NCBI GenBank assembly: GCA_963969395.1
Contig: OZ017800.1
Location: 930,001 to 994,000, forward strand
Reading direction: 5' to 3'
Origin: Pseudoscleropodium purum
Lineage: Eukaryota > Streptophyta > Bryopsida > Hypnales > Brachytheciaceae
Length of the DNA stretch: 64,000 nucleotides
In this document: piece after piece, positions 45,823 to 58,718 of the stretch
Position numbering within the stretch: position 1 is the first letter of the stretch
Layout of the letters: each line of letters opens with the position of its first letter
Program-made: the position numbers and the translations under genes
Notes under the pieces: generated by a model
What the model was told of the DNA's origin: nothing
Databases searched by the model: none
What the model saw: the letters and a program-made list of their open reading frames with translations, nothing else

Positions 45823-48524
45823 ATGGCTCATCTTCACTTCGGTGGAGCGGTGCTGCTCCTTCTCTTCTTTTCCCCTCTCTTCACCGAGGCCCAAGATCTA
45901 GACAATGGGTATTATATAGACGAACGTGAAGATTGCATTTTACCAGACTTCTCTTTGCATTGATGAAGTGCGTTCCTCTTGTGGTAGCTAGCTTTTCAGG
46001 TGAATCGATGCAAGAGCACAGTTCGGAATTGAAACGATGTCTTGTATAGATGTGGAATTATGCATGCAAGCTGCTGACCTAGACAAACCTCATCACTGGC
46101 AACAGAGATCAATCTCTCCTGAACTAGCTTGCTTCTGAGTTGTTGAATTGTTGAAGAAGCTTATTGATAGGAGCTTAGAGCCCAGGTCACCTGTGCGTCT
46201 TAGCTTCTGAAGAAGTATTCAATAGGTCTCAGAACGATATATGGGTCTCGGCTAGTAGACTTTTGTTTGTGAGTGTCGGTCGGGACTTGAGGTCAGCGCC
46301 ATAGAACTACTGGTTAGATTACTAAAAGTAAAGTCCTTTCTGGTTACTAAATGACCAATGAAGTGGTTATATTAGCGTACTAAAATATGTGATATATATA
46401 TATATCACTTGTTATATAGTGAGTTGGTTTTTGGTGCTTCTTCTCGCTAAGTCAAACATGTAGATCTCCTGAGCCCTGTCTAATTTCAGGCTTAGCAAAG
46501 GCTCTGATTGAGTGATTTGTCTGTGTGTGGTGGGACCTGCTAGTGGAAGCTCTGCAAGAGCTTTGGGCAGAATGGAACAAGAGCACTCCCAACCTCGACA
46601 GCAATTTGGCAGGCTGGAATTCCTCTCAAAAATACCCTTGCGAGGGCTTACCCAATCCCAACTGGCGAGGGATAAAGTGCGTGGGTATGCTTCTCCAAGG
46701 AACGGATCTATTCGTTTTCGTCACTGGCTTGTAAGTTGGTGATCCTCTAATTTACTCTAAATTTAATCTTCAGGCTTTGGACATGGCCAAGCCCAGAAAA
46801 ATGCCTTTTGTACATTTAATGAGTTGCTGGTTCGATGTTTGCCTTCATCAGATGTTGATGATATGGTCAATAGTTTAGGCCCCGTCTGCACCAAGCAGCT
46901 CCAATTAGCTAGCTTGTGTCTTAAGACATTGATGGTAGCTCCGATGTGCCCACACTCGCAAAGTGAGTAACATGGAAATTTGGCAGGCGCGAATATTAGC
47001 TAGCTAACTGCCTGCTTCAAGCGAACAAGATGAAGGCACAATTAGTGTACTTGTCCAGAATCAGGAAATGAAGTTAACTGATGGAAATAAATCTAAATCC
47101 AATGCCGGTTTGTTAGTGGCAACTAGCGACAAATTGCCAGCTGACATTCATTTGGCCCAATAACTAATTTGAGTTAGCTAAAATTGCTACTTGGTGCGAA
47201 TGGGGCCGCATAGATGCCAGAATTCAATAGGTCCTAGAAACTTGAGTGGGTTGGTTCTGTTTCCACTAGATTTTGTGATATGCAATCAAGCTTACATGAT
47301 GATGAACTGGACATGCAGAAGCCTTCAGAATGCATCAATTGAAGGCACTTTGCCAGCGGCGATAGCAATCTTCCATTTTATGACCACGTTGTAAGTAATT
47401 CTCAGAACCCGAGTGATGTATTTACTTCCTATTGACAGAGATCAGGATACCAAATAGCCAAATTACCAAAAATAGGTTATGAATATGCGATGGAACGTTC
47501 AAATTCTATGACAAAAATCCTTGCATGCTGCAGAGAATTGACTGGAAATCCAAAGTTGACTGGACCTCTTCCTCCGGAGATTAAAAATACTAGTTTAAAT
47601 ACACTGTAAGCTTCTCTTCCTTGTTATTGTCCGGACTTGCGTAAACACCGACTGCAGAGATTAAATGGCCTTGGCTTCAGAAAGTTCCCATGCTTATCCC
47701 AAAGTGCAATCATCATGTAGTGGGTGTTACGTTCCTGAAAGGGAAACAAGGTTTACATGAACACCCTAGCCAGTTGACTGGTTCTAACCGAGGTTCTAAC
47801 AACGATACATCCGCTGTATCGGTGCTGTGTTACAGGGATCTCCATGACAATGCATTTTACGGAAGTCTTCCAGACCTCCCACCCAATATTAAGAATGCGT
47901 AAGCTTTTATTATGGAACTGCGACAGTTAGTATTGCTTTCTTAACGAATTGACCTAATCTTGAAACTTAAAAATTGGAGTCCGCACCTCGGTCACAGAAT
48001 TGGCTTCAACTTAGTTGTATTTCCGCTGATGTTTACATGTGGAATTCTTACAGAGATTTGAGTGGCAACGATTTTGTTGGGGAATTTCACCCTCAAATTC
48101 AAAATTGGCAGCAAATCCAGACTCTAAACCTGGCCAGGAACCAATTCAACGATAGCAATCTTACAAACGCTTTTTTATACATGCCGCAGTTAGTATCACT
48201 GTAAGAATCTGGATGCTTGAATTCATTCTTGACTTACTATCCCAGGATTAGAGTGTCCAAAGATGCTCTCGTATATTTTTAAACAGATTCTTCTTGTGTA
48301 CTTGTCCATTGCTACGTGTTATCTTTTAACCTGCTAACTATGTACTTGCTTAATCGATTTGGCCAACCTCTCGTTTATCTGTACTCAAACCAGTGCTGGA
48401 TTGCATTGATACATAATATTTGGAGAGTGATCATTGATACAGGGACCTGTCTACGAACAAGCTCACAGGACCGTTGCCAAATTTGGCTACGTGCCGAAAC
48501 CTAGTCTTTGTAAGTGCCATTTGA
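45823..48524 (+). pseudogene. Truncated duplicate of the LRR-VIII-like receptor kinase
   Basis: Exons by comparison with the copy at 58.7 kb: 45823-45925 (signal peptide, GGAVLLLLFFSPLFTEAQ), 46544-46730, 47319-47390, 47534-47605, 47836-47898, 48054-48200 and 48443-48509, all with GT-AG borders. Up to exon 6 the frame is intact and LRRs are readable (LTGNPKLTGPLPPEI; DLSGNDFVGEF). Exon 7 (DLSTNKLTGPLPNLATC) has CTAGTC where the other copy has CTACAGTC, a 2-nt deletion that breaks the phase used by the other exons. The similarity ends near 48830, before exon 8, so later LRRs, transmembrane and kinase parts are missing. If exon 7 is read through, a TGA at 48522-48524 closes a secreted LRR protein of about 241 residues. 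Most likely a pseudogene; a secreted decoy-like protein is possible but unproven. Confidence 0.8.
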
Positions 48525-49094
48525 GCTCTATTAATCGTGTTCAGTATTATGTACGGAAAGATATTCGCATTGTCTTCCAGACTTTCATGCAGGTATTAAA
48601 CCTCCTTTCCCAAGTCCCTGGGGAGGGGCGACAAATCTCAATGAGAACGTACACGAAAGGAAACCATATCCTCCTCAAAACCTAATGAACTTTAACAAAG
48701 GCTGGAAATGTCAAGTAGGTAATACGCAATTTGAAGTATTAATCGTAGTAATCATGAGAATTTTCCTGATTACAATTTTGAGAGCGATATCTATTATAGA
48801 GTCTGAGTGTATTCAGCTGATTCAGGCCAAAACAATGTACTTAGACAAAAAAAGCTACAATGGTCCAAGTAAGATTCCAAATAGTAATTAAAGAAGTAAA
48901 AGAGGAAAACATCCAATTGAATTAATGTTGTTCTAATGTTGTTTTGTTGTTCTATTAAACATTGTTTTAGTATGGTATTGCAACAATAAATGCTTTGGTG
49001 ATTTTGAACTAAGTAATTGTTTCAAACTAGGTTAAAATGGCTTTACATAAATATTGAAAAAATAATTGTTATCAATGAATATTAAGTAATTTAA

Positions 49095-50037
49095 TCCCTA
49101 AAAGGCTAAGACTATGTTTTCATCATAAATGCTCCAAAACTGCCATTTCTAATACAAGCACCAAATTTTAGAAGAAAAACATGTTTGGACACATGTAACT
49201 GTAGGATCTTGTAGTATGTTAGTTTGAGAAGATGTGAAAAAAATTTAGAAATTTTCACCCTATAGATTGCAAGATATTAGCATTTGAATTGACAAAAATA
49301 TTTTTTTTTGGCCTTGCAAAAAATCAGGCAAGTGCACTTCACAAGGTCACATTTTTATGAAAAAATGTTCAAAATGGTGGTAACTCTTTGAATTCATTCT
49401 TGAAGGCAAGTTGGCTAGATTCTTGAAAAAATTTCAATCATTTTGGATTGCACAACATATAGGAAAAAAAATAATAAGTAGAAAGAAGTAAAGAATGATT
49501 CAAAACACAAAATTGCTAAGAATTTAATTATAAAATTGAAAAATGCCAATTCCAATAGTTGTAATCTAGTCATAAACAATCTACATTTTATTCTTTTATT
49601 TTTTTCAAAAAATTGAATTAAATAAATATTAAAAATTGAATTAAATAAAAGACTCCGAAGTTTATTTTAGGATAAGAAATCCATAATTATCCACAAACTA
49701 GAATACTTCATGACTTCCATCTCATAAATCAAAATGGAATGATTCAAAGGTTTCCATATATATATATAAATCTTGAGAACCAATTTCCAATTCTTATTTT
49801 TTTTAAAAGTGATTTTTTAAGAAATTTTTGGGTTGCCTGCCAAACATTGAAAATGACATATTATGTAGTAACTTTTGAATCATGTAGTCAAAAGTTATGA
49901 AAGCTGTTGAGCCTTAAAGCTACTCCTTGGGCACATATTATATGAACATTTCAAAGAAAAAAAATTAAAAGTTTCATTTGTAGTGAACTACCCAAAATCA
50001 CTATGTTATCAAAAAATGTAATTCTGTCCTTTAGGGA
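49095..50037 (+). mobile_element. TTAA-type non-autonomous element, complete
   Basis: 943 bp between TTAA 49091-49094 and TTAA 50038-50041. The left end is TCCCTAAAAGGCTAAGACTA and the reverse complement of the right end is TCCCTAAAGGACAGAATTAC. It carries an uninterrupted GAGCCTTAAAGCTACTCC near 49910, the empty-site reference for the nested insertion at 29.4 kb. Its left end lies about 260 bp beyond the break in the truncated RLK. Confidence 0.85.
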
Positions 50038-50052
50038 TTAATGTTGATGCAT

Positions 50053-50220
50053 TATTGTTGCAATGTACATTGTGTCAACAAGACTTCAATTTTTCTTTTC
50101 ATCAACATTGATTCAATATGTAGATAGACACTAGTCATTGTTGCAATGCATGTTGTATCAATATGGTTTCAATTTCTACTTTTTGCAACATTGAATTTGC
50201 ACTTTAAAATCCATTATTTA
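50053..50220. repeat. Direct repeat, two units of about 85 bp
   Basis: ATTGTTGCAATG starts at about 50053 and again at about 50138. It is followed both times by a TTCAATTTnT stretch and CAACATTGA. Confidence 0.6.
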
Positions 50221-50565
50221 TTCATTGGGTGTTTAAATCGGTTGGCTTTGGCATGGTTACCTCACCAACAATGAAACAGATTTCTTATCAGTTTCAGTCT
50301 AGGATTTTAGATCTTCACCAACCTGAAAATTAGTCAAACAGAAAGCCACAAGCTCTTGTCAAATTCTAACATTCGTGAATGGAGCTTCCGAAATTCATAT
50401 GCAATAAATAATTGTTAACGATTTGTCACTCACAGTCACGAAGTATTTTATTTCTCCAAATTGAAAGTGACGGGGAGAATTAAAGCTCATTTCATTTGCT
50501 GCTTGCCGGAATCGATCGACTTGTACGTTTGCCGATACGGATGTTCGAAGAAGCTGCTTTATTAA

Positions 50566-50774
50566 CCCTGAAGCGCTCCGTCTTCCATATTCTAGACAAT
50601 GAACAGAGCGCTTCCAGGCGTTCTATTGTTCATATAGCAAACTTTTCATTCATACAATTTAATTCTAGAATCTTGAAGAGAAAACCTTCCTTTATGACAA
50701 ATTTCTTCAAATTGCAGTGAATGATATAAGTCAAAATGTGCAAAGAATCGAAAAAGGATTGAGGCGTTTAGGGG
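50566..50774 (+). mobile_element. Small TTAA MITE, same family as 41255-41468
   Basis: 209 bp between TTAA 50562-50565 and TTAA 50775-50778. The left end is CCCTGAAGCGCTCCG and the reverse complement of the right end is CCCCTAAACGCCTCAATC. Read in reverse it aligns along its length with the 41.3 kb element. Confidence 0.75.
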
Positions 50775-50778
50775 TTAA

Positions 50779-52948
50779 TTTGTGGTCAGCAATTTCTACC
50801 GAGTGTGCAACATCTTCTTGTCTGAATCCAGGTTTGCTTTGTACAGTCCTACATGTCAGGCGTTCTGTCCATTCGTAGGATCGTTCCTCGCGCTCACATT
50901 CGAAGTAACGACATGACTGTTGTAAGTTCAGTATACAATCAAACAATTGCAAGACGTCTTGTATGATTGACTTTACTTGAATTGCTCCGAAGATTTGTAA
51001 CGTACCTGCAAGGTGCGCGCGCTTCAAATTATTCACGTCTATACTAACTTAATCATGCAGCGTTGCAGCAGCTTCTCCTTTACATCCTGGAATCCCCGAC
51101 GCAATGGCTTGTTCACAATTCAATTATTGCTATTCCTCAATGATTTAATTAAGAGCATGGCGCGCAGACATTCATAGACAATGCATAATCGTACATCTGC
51201 CAGGAACTGTAAGTGTATGAAAGAGAACCAATCCAGAGAGATCAAAGTTTGTTAATTGCCGTAGCATTAAGGAAGAGTTTCGGTATATTAATGAGAGAGT
51301 GGCATTAGAAGATTTTGGGGGCCTCTGGATGCCTGAGAGTTATCACAGCCTGCGAATGCAAGAAACAGGTTTGGCATAGCAGTCTGACATGGCCGAGACC
51401 CTGCCACATCATTGACCATTTTTTTTTTTTTTTTTTATGAAAAAGAAAATTCTGACAGTTTAGTTTTCCCTTTGATCTTAAATCTATTTCTACTAAACAA
51501 TTTTTTTAATGAATGAAAATTAAGTTTGTGTTTTTTGAATTTTTTCCTAAACTCTCAACTAAATTTTCAACAATAAAAAATTAGAAATCCAAAATTAGGA
51601 TTATAAAAAATTTTAAGTAAAGGAAATTCAAAGCCAAAAAGTAAAGTCTAGCAAGGTGCAAAAGAACTTAATTTCTTCACTTTGAATGCAATATCTTCCT
51701 ATCTTTGTGGTTTGATATGCAAAAAATTAAAAAAATTAAAAGTTTTTGGCTATTTGCAATAGAAATGGCACTTTTGAATGGTTTTTGATTTTTTTTTTAA
51801 AAAAGGCCTTGGGACCTTAGGAGCTAAGAAATTAACCTACTATATTTACACTCATACAAGTTTGAATAGCCAATTGACTTTGACTTTGAGAATGTATACA
51901 AAATAGTGAAATTAAGTTGCTTTAACAATTAGGTTGCCTTATTCTAAGAAAGTTACTTTATAAGCCACTAAAGTCAAAAAATACTTCTACAAATATTTTC
52001 ATTTGTATATCTGGAAGTTTATGAGTCTCAATTGCAACAACACTTAATTCAAAATAGTGCATTCTTATACAAGAATAGAAAATATTTATATAGTCTTAAA
52101 TGTTGAGTGTCAAATCAGTGGAGGGCAATCTAGTTTCATTATTTTGTGTAGATGTGGGACATGGAACTATGGCATAGTTTGAAGAATTTTTTTTTATAGA
52201 ACTATGTGAACTTCCAATTCTATTTGAATTCATTTTTTTTTTTAATTGTTTATGTTTTAGATTTTTTTTTTCAATCAATAACTTCTTAAGTTTTTGACAC
52301 TTAGTTCATTTTCTAAAGTAAAAAAAAGTAGTTTAGATAAAAATCCAAATTTAGTGTTTTGTGTCTAATTTTATTGGTTGTATTTTTGAAAGGTTTTATT
52401 GTTGATTTATGATGCTAAAATATCCTTGTCTATATTTGAACTTGGACAAAAACTTAGCCTTCAAAAAATTCTAAGATTTTAAATTGGGGATCCATACATT
52501 TTTTGAAGGCCAATTTGTACATCAAAGAGATAAGCAAATCCAATTTTAATGCTTCAAGCTTACCTGAATTATTCACTACAACTATCATTAAGGTCAAAAT
52601 ATCTCTCCATATTAGAGTAGAAATGTCTACATTTGGCACCAATTTTTCAAAGAAGAATTGAATAATAAATTATATTATCAAAATATTCCTCCAAATGAAT
52701 CCCTCCAAAGAAATTATTATTATTACTTCTAGATTCTTCAATGCAAATTTATTCCTAACTCTAATTTTTAGCAAATTTGGATAGAGAATGCCAGCTTACA
52801 AGTAGCAATACTAATGCCTTGAACTTTGTCCAATTGAGCTAATATAAGGAAGTTAGGATATTGGCATGTTTGAAGACTATAGCTTCAAGTAATCATACCC
52901 CACAAAGCCCTAAAGTATTTTTCAAGCAATTATGTGGTGACTTGAAGC
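50779..52948. other. Spacer with a T run and a TTAA-element end
   Basis: 50.8-51.4 kb is GC-richer and holds an open frame on the minus strand (50731-51036, running into the MITE). A run of 17-18 T lies at 51420-51437. GGCCTTGGGACCTTAGGAGC ending near 51823 resembles a TTAA-type right end with CTAA in place of TTAA. No gene assigned. Confidence 0.4.
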
Positions 52949-52952
52949 TTAA

Positions 52953-53667
52953 CCCCTAAAGCTTTGAACATGCTTTTTTGAGAACATAGCATTTGGGGTA
53001 GCTCACAATGAACAAAAAATTTATTTTGTTTTTCTTTGAAATTTTCACACAACATGTGCCCAACGAGTAGCTTTAAGATGCAACAATTATCATAACTTCT
53101 CACTACATGGTTCAAAAGTTTTTGTATGATATGTCAATTTTAGCAAGTGCAGTTAGCTCTAAAAAATTCTTTATAATTATTTTTCTAAAAAATAAAATTT
53201 TGAAATTGGTCTTTTAGATTTATATCTTTGTAAATGGATTTGAATTATTCCATTTTAAGTTTGAGTAGTTATAGAATTTGTACTTTGAAGTCTTTCCTTT
53301 AACTCCATTTTCAATATTTTTGAAAAAAAAAAAAGAATATTGGGTGTAAATTTTTTATTATAACATTATAACCATTGGAATTGGCATTTTTTGATTTCAT
53401 AATTTAATTCATAACAATTTAGTGCTTTGAATCATTCTCCACTTCTTTCTACTTACTATTTTTTTCCTATATGTTGTACAATTCCAAATGGTTTGAAAAT
53501 TTTCAAGCATGTAGCCAACTTATCTTGAAGAATGAATCCAAAGAATAAACACCATTTTGGACATTTTTTCATACAAATATGACCTTATGAATGTCAGCTG
53601 CCTAATTTTATTAGACATGGTTGTTTTGGAGGTTTTTTGGTGAAAACATAGTCAAAACCTTTAGGGG
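52953..53667 (-). mobile_element. TTAA-type element, minus orientation, internally shortened
   Basis: 715 bp between TTAA 52949-52952 and TTGA 53668-53671 (one change). The left end is CCCCTAAAGCTTTGAACATG and the reverse complement of the right end is CCCCTAAAGGTTTTGACTAT. It lacks about 220 bp relative to full copies, mainly near its right part. Confidence 0.8.
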
Positions 53668-53671
53668 TTGA

Positions 53672-56070
53672 AGCCAAAGAATTTTCATTTTGCGAATTCC
53701 ATTTTAGAAATTTATTTTAAGAGAATACATCTTGAAAGATGTCAAATATTAAAATAGGAAATCAATAGTGATGTCTCCAAATCTTTATATAATCATTGTT
53801 GTAATTTATCCATTGTAGAAAAGGAAAATCGTTGAGAAGTTCAAAGGTTGTTTGGAAAAAAAACATAAAAATGTTGAAGATTTGAAGGTTCTAAATTGAA
53901 ATTAAATCAAGTCCTATAAAAAACTAAATTGGAGTATTTTGATAAGATGATAGCTATGGTACTAACCCAAATTTCTTATTAAAACACTCCATTTTGTGGG
54001 GCTCCAATTTAAAAAAAATTAGGTGTAAACAAGTCTAAAGATTGAGAAGCTTCTAAAGTAGATTTTCTATTTTTCCATTTTCTTCAAAAAAAATTCCATT
54101 TTCCCAAATTTTACTAAATATTGTTCATTTAATATCTACAAGTATTGGTTCAATTTGTTTTTTAAGTTTTTTATTATGAAGATATTTTCTATTTAGATGG
54201 AGTCTTTATCTAAAATAGACACTTTTATAAAATCAATATAAAATCATAAAAAGACAAGGTTTAGAAAAATAGTCTTCTAGTAATTCTAGGACTTTCTATA
54301 GAAATAGAAAAACTATGGTTATTAATTTTCTATTTTGTAAAATGAGTAATGAAGTTTTGACTTCTTTCACATACCAAAAGGTTTTGGATGTAAACAAGCC
54401 TTTACGCTCAAGTTTTATACCAACTAATTTTTAAATCTTCTCTCACTTCTAGCTCACATGTCTACAAATGGATTTTCATGCAATTTTAAAATAATGCACT
54501 TTACTTACAAGCATCATTTGATTCATGGATGCCCCTTGTGTTTCCCAAGGTAGACTTCTTGTCTACACAACTACAAATTTATCTTATAATGTTGCCCCAC
54601 TAGGCTCCTATAGTGTTTAGTTGCAAAAATGCATTGAAATACACTCATTGGTTTGTAGTGATTGATCAAGAGAGAACAAAGTTTGTTATTTTTGATGGTG
54701 GTAAGGAGGAATTTCATTGTGGTAATAGAAGAGTGGTAAGAATTTTGTTTATTTTTCTTTTATTGGAAAGATAAGACATTTTGGAATTATAAGGACCGAT
54801 CATATTTTTTGTTTGAGAAATAGGATCTTGATATTTGATATTTCTTGTTTTTTTTGTTATTTTTTTTAGATTTTATACTCTTGATTTTTCCAAAAAATCT
54901 ATGACATTACTAAGGCTTTTGGATGTTAAATTGTTTTTAGGTACACATTGTATCAACATTGAAGTAGTATTGAACCAATGTAAATTGAATCAATTTGAAA
55001 GTTTTCATGATATCGTTGTTTTAATGTTAAAGTTTTATGCAATTAATGCTACTTGAAACAATATTTAAATAATACTAATAAATTATGCATTGGATAAATA
55101 TATAAATGATAGTTTGACAAGTTACTTTGCTCCAACATTGAATCAATGCCATGCCAATATTGATCAAATTTATCATTGAAATAATGATCTTTTAACCTTG
55201 AGATGGTAACAAACACTATAATTACAATCGATCACTTGTTTTAACATCAAAACATCATTAATTCAAGGTCCTTGTTATTTGAGATGTACAAAGCGCTCAA
55301 CCCTAAGCACCTCAACGGCTTGGATTTCAATTTGGGCCTTTTCAAATTTTACAGCTTTGACAAGGCAACAACAATCTGCAATGGTCTACAACTTTTTTAT
55401 AGTGTTGTATGGTGGAAAGCATTTAAATTCTTACGTTGATTGAATGTTTTTAGGAATGACAACAAGGCATGACTCATATACTATTACTCTACTTGAATTT
55501 TTTAGAATATTAATAATAAAAGCATATTGCATGCAATCTAAACATATTGAATTGACTTCTTCTTAGTTAAATGAAGGTTTAGGTCCTATCTCTGCCCAAA
55601 AGAGGGAATGCAAATTTCATCCTCATATAAGTATACATTTCATTTTAACAAACAATTCGTCTTACCATAAACAAGAAAAATACCTTGTGATGCAATTAGA
55701 TAGGATCACAAGTAAGTGTATGATCACCTTTTGAATGTCCATGCGATGTAAACCTTAAGCTCCTCTTCCGACGAAGGGGAAGTACGCAGTCAATGGCATG
55801 TCTTCAGTCTTCACTGCCTGTGCAGAACTGCAGACACTATCTTGTTAATCAGAGATTAGGGAAGCAGGATTAGAGGTTTGTCCCTTGGATTTCTTACTAA
55901 GTATGTTGCTTCGTTTAATTTGTTGTTGCTTGGACTTGCACCAATGATAACCTGTAATCAGACATAACTACTTTGAGAGTTTCCATCATCAAGAAATTGG
56001 AGAAGTCGCTCAATTCTTAGCAACTGTCTTCTCTGGAGTTTATCCCTATTTGTATTGAGTGTTTGTCCTC
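53672..56070. other. AT-rich spacer, no gene seen
   Basis: No gene or clear element. The open frame 54835-55056 is low-complexity. ACATTGAATCAAT-like words recur at 54.9-55.2 kb and resemble those at 50.1 kb. Confidence 0.45.
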
Positions 56071-56074
56071 TTAA

Positions 56075-57011
56075 TGCCTAAAGGTTTTTGACTATGTTTT
56101 CACAAAAACACTCTAAAACTGCCATTTCTAGTACAAATACCAAATTTTTGAAAAAAAACATTTTGGGGTACAAGTAACTGTAGGATCTTGTAGTAAACTA
56201 TTTTGAGAAGATGTGGTAAAAATTTTAGAAATTTTCACCTTGTCGATTGCAAGATATTAGCGTTTGAATTCACAAATATCCTTTTTTATTCTCTACACAA
56301 ATCCAGGCAGTTGCACTTCACAAGGTCACATGAAAAAATGTCCAAAATGGTTGTTACTCTTTAGATTCACTCTTCAAAGCAAGTTGGTTACATGCTTGAA
56401 AATTTTTAGATCATTTGGAATTGTACAACAAATAGGAAAAAAATAGTAAGTAGAATGAAGTAGAGAAGGATTCAAAATACTAAGTTGTTAATAATTTCTT
56501 TATGGAATTGAAAAATGTCAATTCCAATAATTGCAATGTTGTAATAAACAATGTACACTTGAAATTTTTATTCTTTTTCAAAAATATTTAAAATTCAATA
56601 AAATCAAGGGTTTCAAAGTTTATTTCAGAATAGAGATTCCCTAACTATTCATAAACTATCCTAAACTAAAACTCCTTATAACTTTTGATTCATCCATCCA
56701 AATGGAATGATTCAAAGCTTTCCATGGAGATATAAATCTAAAGAATCAATTTCAAATTTTAATTCTTGAAAAAAATGATTTTTGAAGAACTTTTCTTGCT
56801 AAATGGGTTGCCCACCAAACGCTAAAAATTACATTTCATACAATAAATTTTTAGCCATGTACTCAAAAGTTATAAAAATTGTTGGGCCTTAAAGCTACTC
56901 TTTGGGAAAATGTTGTGTGAAAATTTCAAATAAAAAAAATAAAAACTCCATTTGTAGTGAGTTGCTCAAAATCACTATGTTGCCAAAAAATAGGATTTAG
57001 GGCTTTAGGGG
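56075..57011 (+). mobile_element. TTAA-type non-autonomous element, complete
   Basis: 937 bp between TTAA 56071-56074 and TTAA 57012-57015. The left end is TGCCTAAAGGTTTTTGACTA and the reverse complement of the right end is CCCCTAAAGCCCTAAATCCT. It has an uninterrupted GGGCCTTAAAGCTACTC near 56884. Colinear with the 49.1 kb copy. Confidence 0.85.
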
Positions 57012-57015
57012 TTAA

Positions 57016-57479
57016 GAAAAGGGTATTCAAAACATGCCAAAACTAGAGAAGTGAAAGCAAGTTAGTTGTTACCTTGGTTTTGTTCTACCATGGTTGCCAT
57101 ATGAAGAGCCTCTCCTACAATCAAGAATAAGTATGGAACCAAAGGGTATCCTTGATGTACACCTCTCTATATGGAGAATGTTGAGATAGCTTGACCATTG
57201 ATTAGGTCAGAGGCAGAGGCTTCCAAGACATCAAGGTTACTTAGTCCTTGCTTCGAGGTTCTGTCATCTGGATTATTTGGATCTTTTGCAACAACAAGGT
57301 TTTCTCTCAAGTACAATGGCCCATGACATCACTCAAAAGGCCATTAGGAAGGTGCTTTTAGACTCAAGCGGCGCAATTGAAGACACAACTTGCCGTTGCT
57401 ATTGCCTACCGAAGGCCCTCTCTATCTAGGCCAAGTCTGATAAAATTTGGCTCACATCCTCATTGCTTGCATGTAGGAT
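57016..57479. other. Spacer, no gene seen
   Basis: Moderate GC near 57180-57430, possibly the 5' part of the LINE-like fragment that ends at 57.65 kb. Confidence 0.35.
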
Positions 57480-57667
57480 AGGTACTTGTATTGTTTGGAA
57501 CAAGAGGGGGCCCCTTCTTGCCTCTTTTTCTAGTTTTCCCGTTTCTTTTGGTCTCCTTTTGCTCTTACTTCTTCATTGTCCATCTGCTTTGTTGACTTGG
57601 CTGCTTTGTACTTGGTTCTTTTTTTTAATGCAATGGTTCTTTCCATTTGTTAAGAAAAGAAAAGCAA
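57480..57667 (+). mobile_element. LINE-like 3' end, plus strand
   Basis: T-rich 3' region (TTTTGGTCTCC, then CTTTGTACTTGG) ending TTCCATTTGTTAAGAAAAGA with an A-rich tail. It faces the next fragment tail to tail. Confidence 0.5.
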
Positions 57668-57699
57668 GTTAGTCGGCAAGAAAATGCAAGTTAATTTTG

Positions 57700-58290
57700 A
57701 TTTTTTAATTTATTTTTATTTTTAACAAATGAAACGGATTTCATTGCAAGAGAAAAAATGGTACAAGGCTGCCAGCCTCAGGCCTGTCAGGGCAGACAAA
57801 GACAAGAACCCAGTCAGCCCACCCCCCGACACAAGACCAAGACCATAACAAGGGGGAGAGTCACAGGGAGGGGCCGCGAGGCCCCTCGCCGGCATCCACC
57901 AAGGCAACTTATGATCTGTTTCTCGAGCAATTCAGCTTCAGGAAACACCTTCGGTTGTCAAGGAATGCGGCATTGGAGGGTTGCGTGGCGGGAATGAGTG
58001 GGGTCTGACAGCCTGCGCCAGAGTTGGACGTGCAGTCGGAGCCCGCCCCTACGCTGCTTTGGCGAGTCCCGTTCGCAGGAAATGGCTGGCGATGCTCTTA
58101 GTCCGACAAAGGCATTCCTATCCCCACCAGAGCAGTGAGATGATTTCTTCTTGCAAAGGATCGGTCCTTTAGTATTTGTGCTTTCCATAGATGAGCTTGG
58201 CAGACTTGGATGTTGCTACAACTATTGCGATTACACGGTCGGCTAACGCTTGCAATTGTCGTCCGTGTACGAAGAATCCACATCGTCTAA
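57700..58290 (-). mobile_element. LINE-like retroelement fragment, minus strand
   Basis: On the minus strand it ends TGCAATGAAATCCGTTTCAT-TTGTTA, then an A-rich tail (T-rich 57685-57725 on plus). Upstream of that is a GC-rich 3' region. Minus-strand frames at 57958-58283 (for example HLWKAQILKDRSFARRNHL) could be a remnant of the ORF2 C-terminus, but no reverse-transcriptase core is present. The left (5') limit is approximate. Confidence 0.5.
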
Positions 58291-58718
58291 GTTTTTACGG
58301 TAGTCGGTAGCAGTTGAACGTTAGTGGTGTACCAGCTGATTCACTCGGCAACGTCGCCATCCCTTCAGGCTAGGAGAACGTCAAAGACAATATTCAGTGC
58401 TCGTCTGTAAGCTCCTGGCCTATCGATCGCTTATTAGGGGCCTCTCTCTGGCCTTGAGACTCGCAAGCAACGGGGCAAATTGTTTAGTAAATTAACAGTT
58501 GGACCTGATTTCATACGGGGAAGACCGTGGAAGCCATATTTACTGTATGTGTACTTCAATCGAATATCTTTCAGCGTACTTCTCGGACGAGTAATCAATT
58601 CCAGCTGTGATTGATCCTGGCTTGCGTACCTGCCTTCGTGCGCTCCCAGAATTTCTTTGCAGTTGTGATGCGCAAGACCTGATCGGAGGAGCTAGCTGTG
58701 AGCTACTCGAGGCTGGCT
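58291..58718 (+). promoter_or_regulatory. 5' flank and leader of the intact RLK copy
   Basis: From about 58560 (ATATCTTTCAGCGTA) to the ATG it matches 45665-45822 closely, including CGCAAGACCTGATCGGAGGA just before the start. The part left of 58560 differs between the two copies. No clear TATA box was identified. Confidence 0.45.

Noticed and set aside
50731..51036. 101-codon frame on the minus strand
   Set aside because: It overlaps the small MITE at 50566-50774 and shows no domain.
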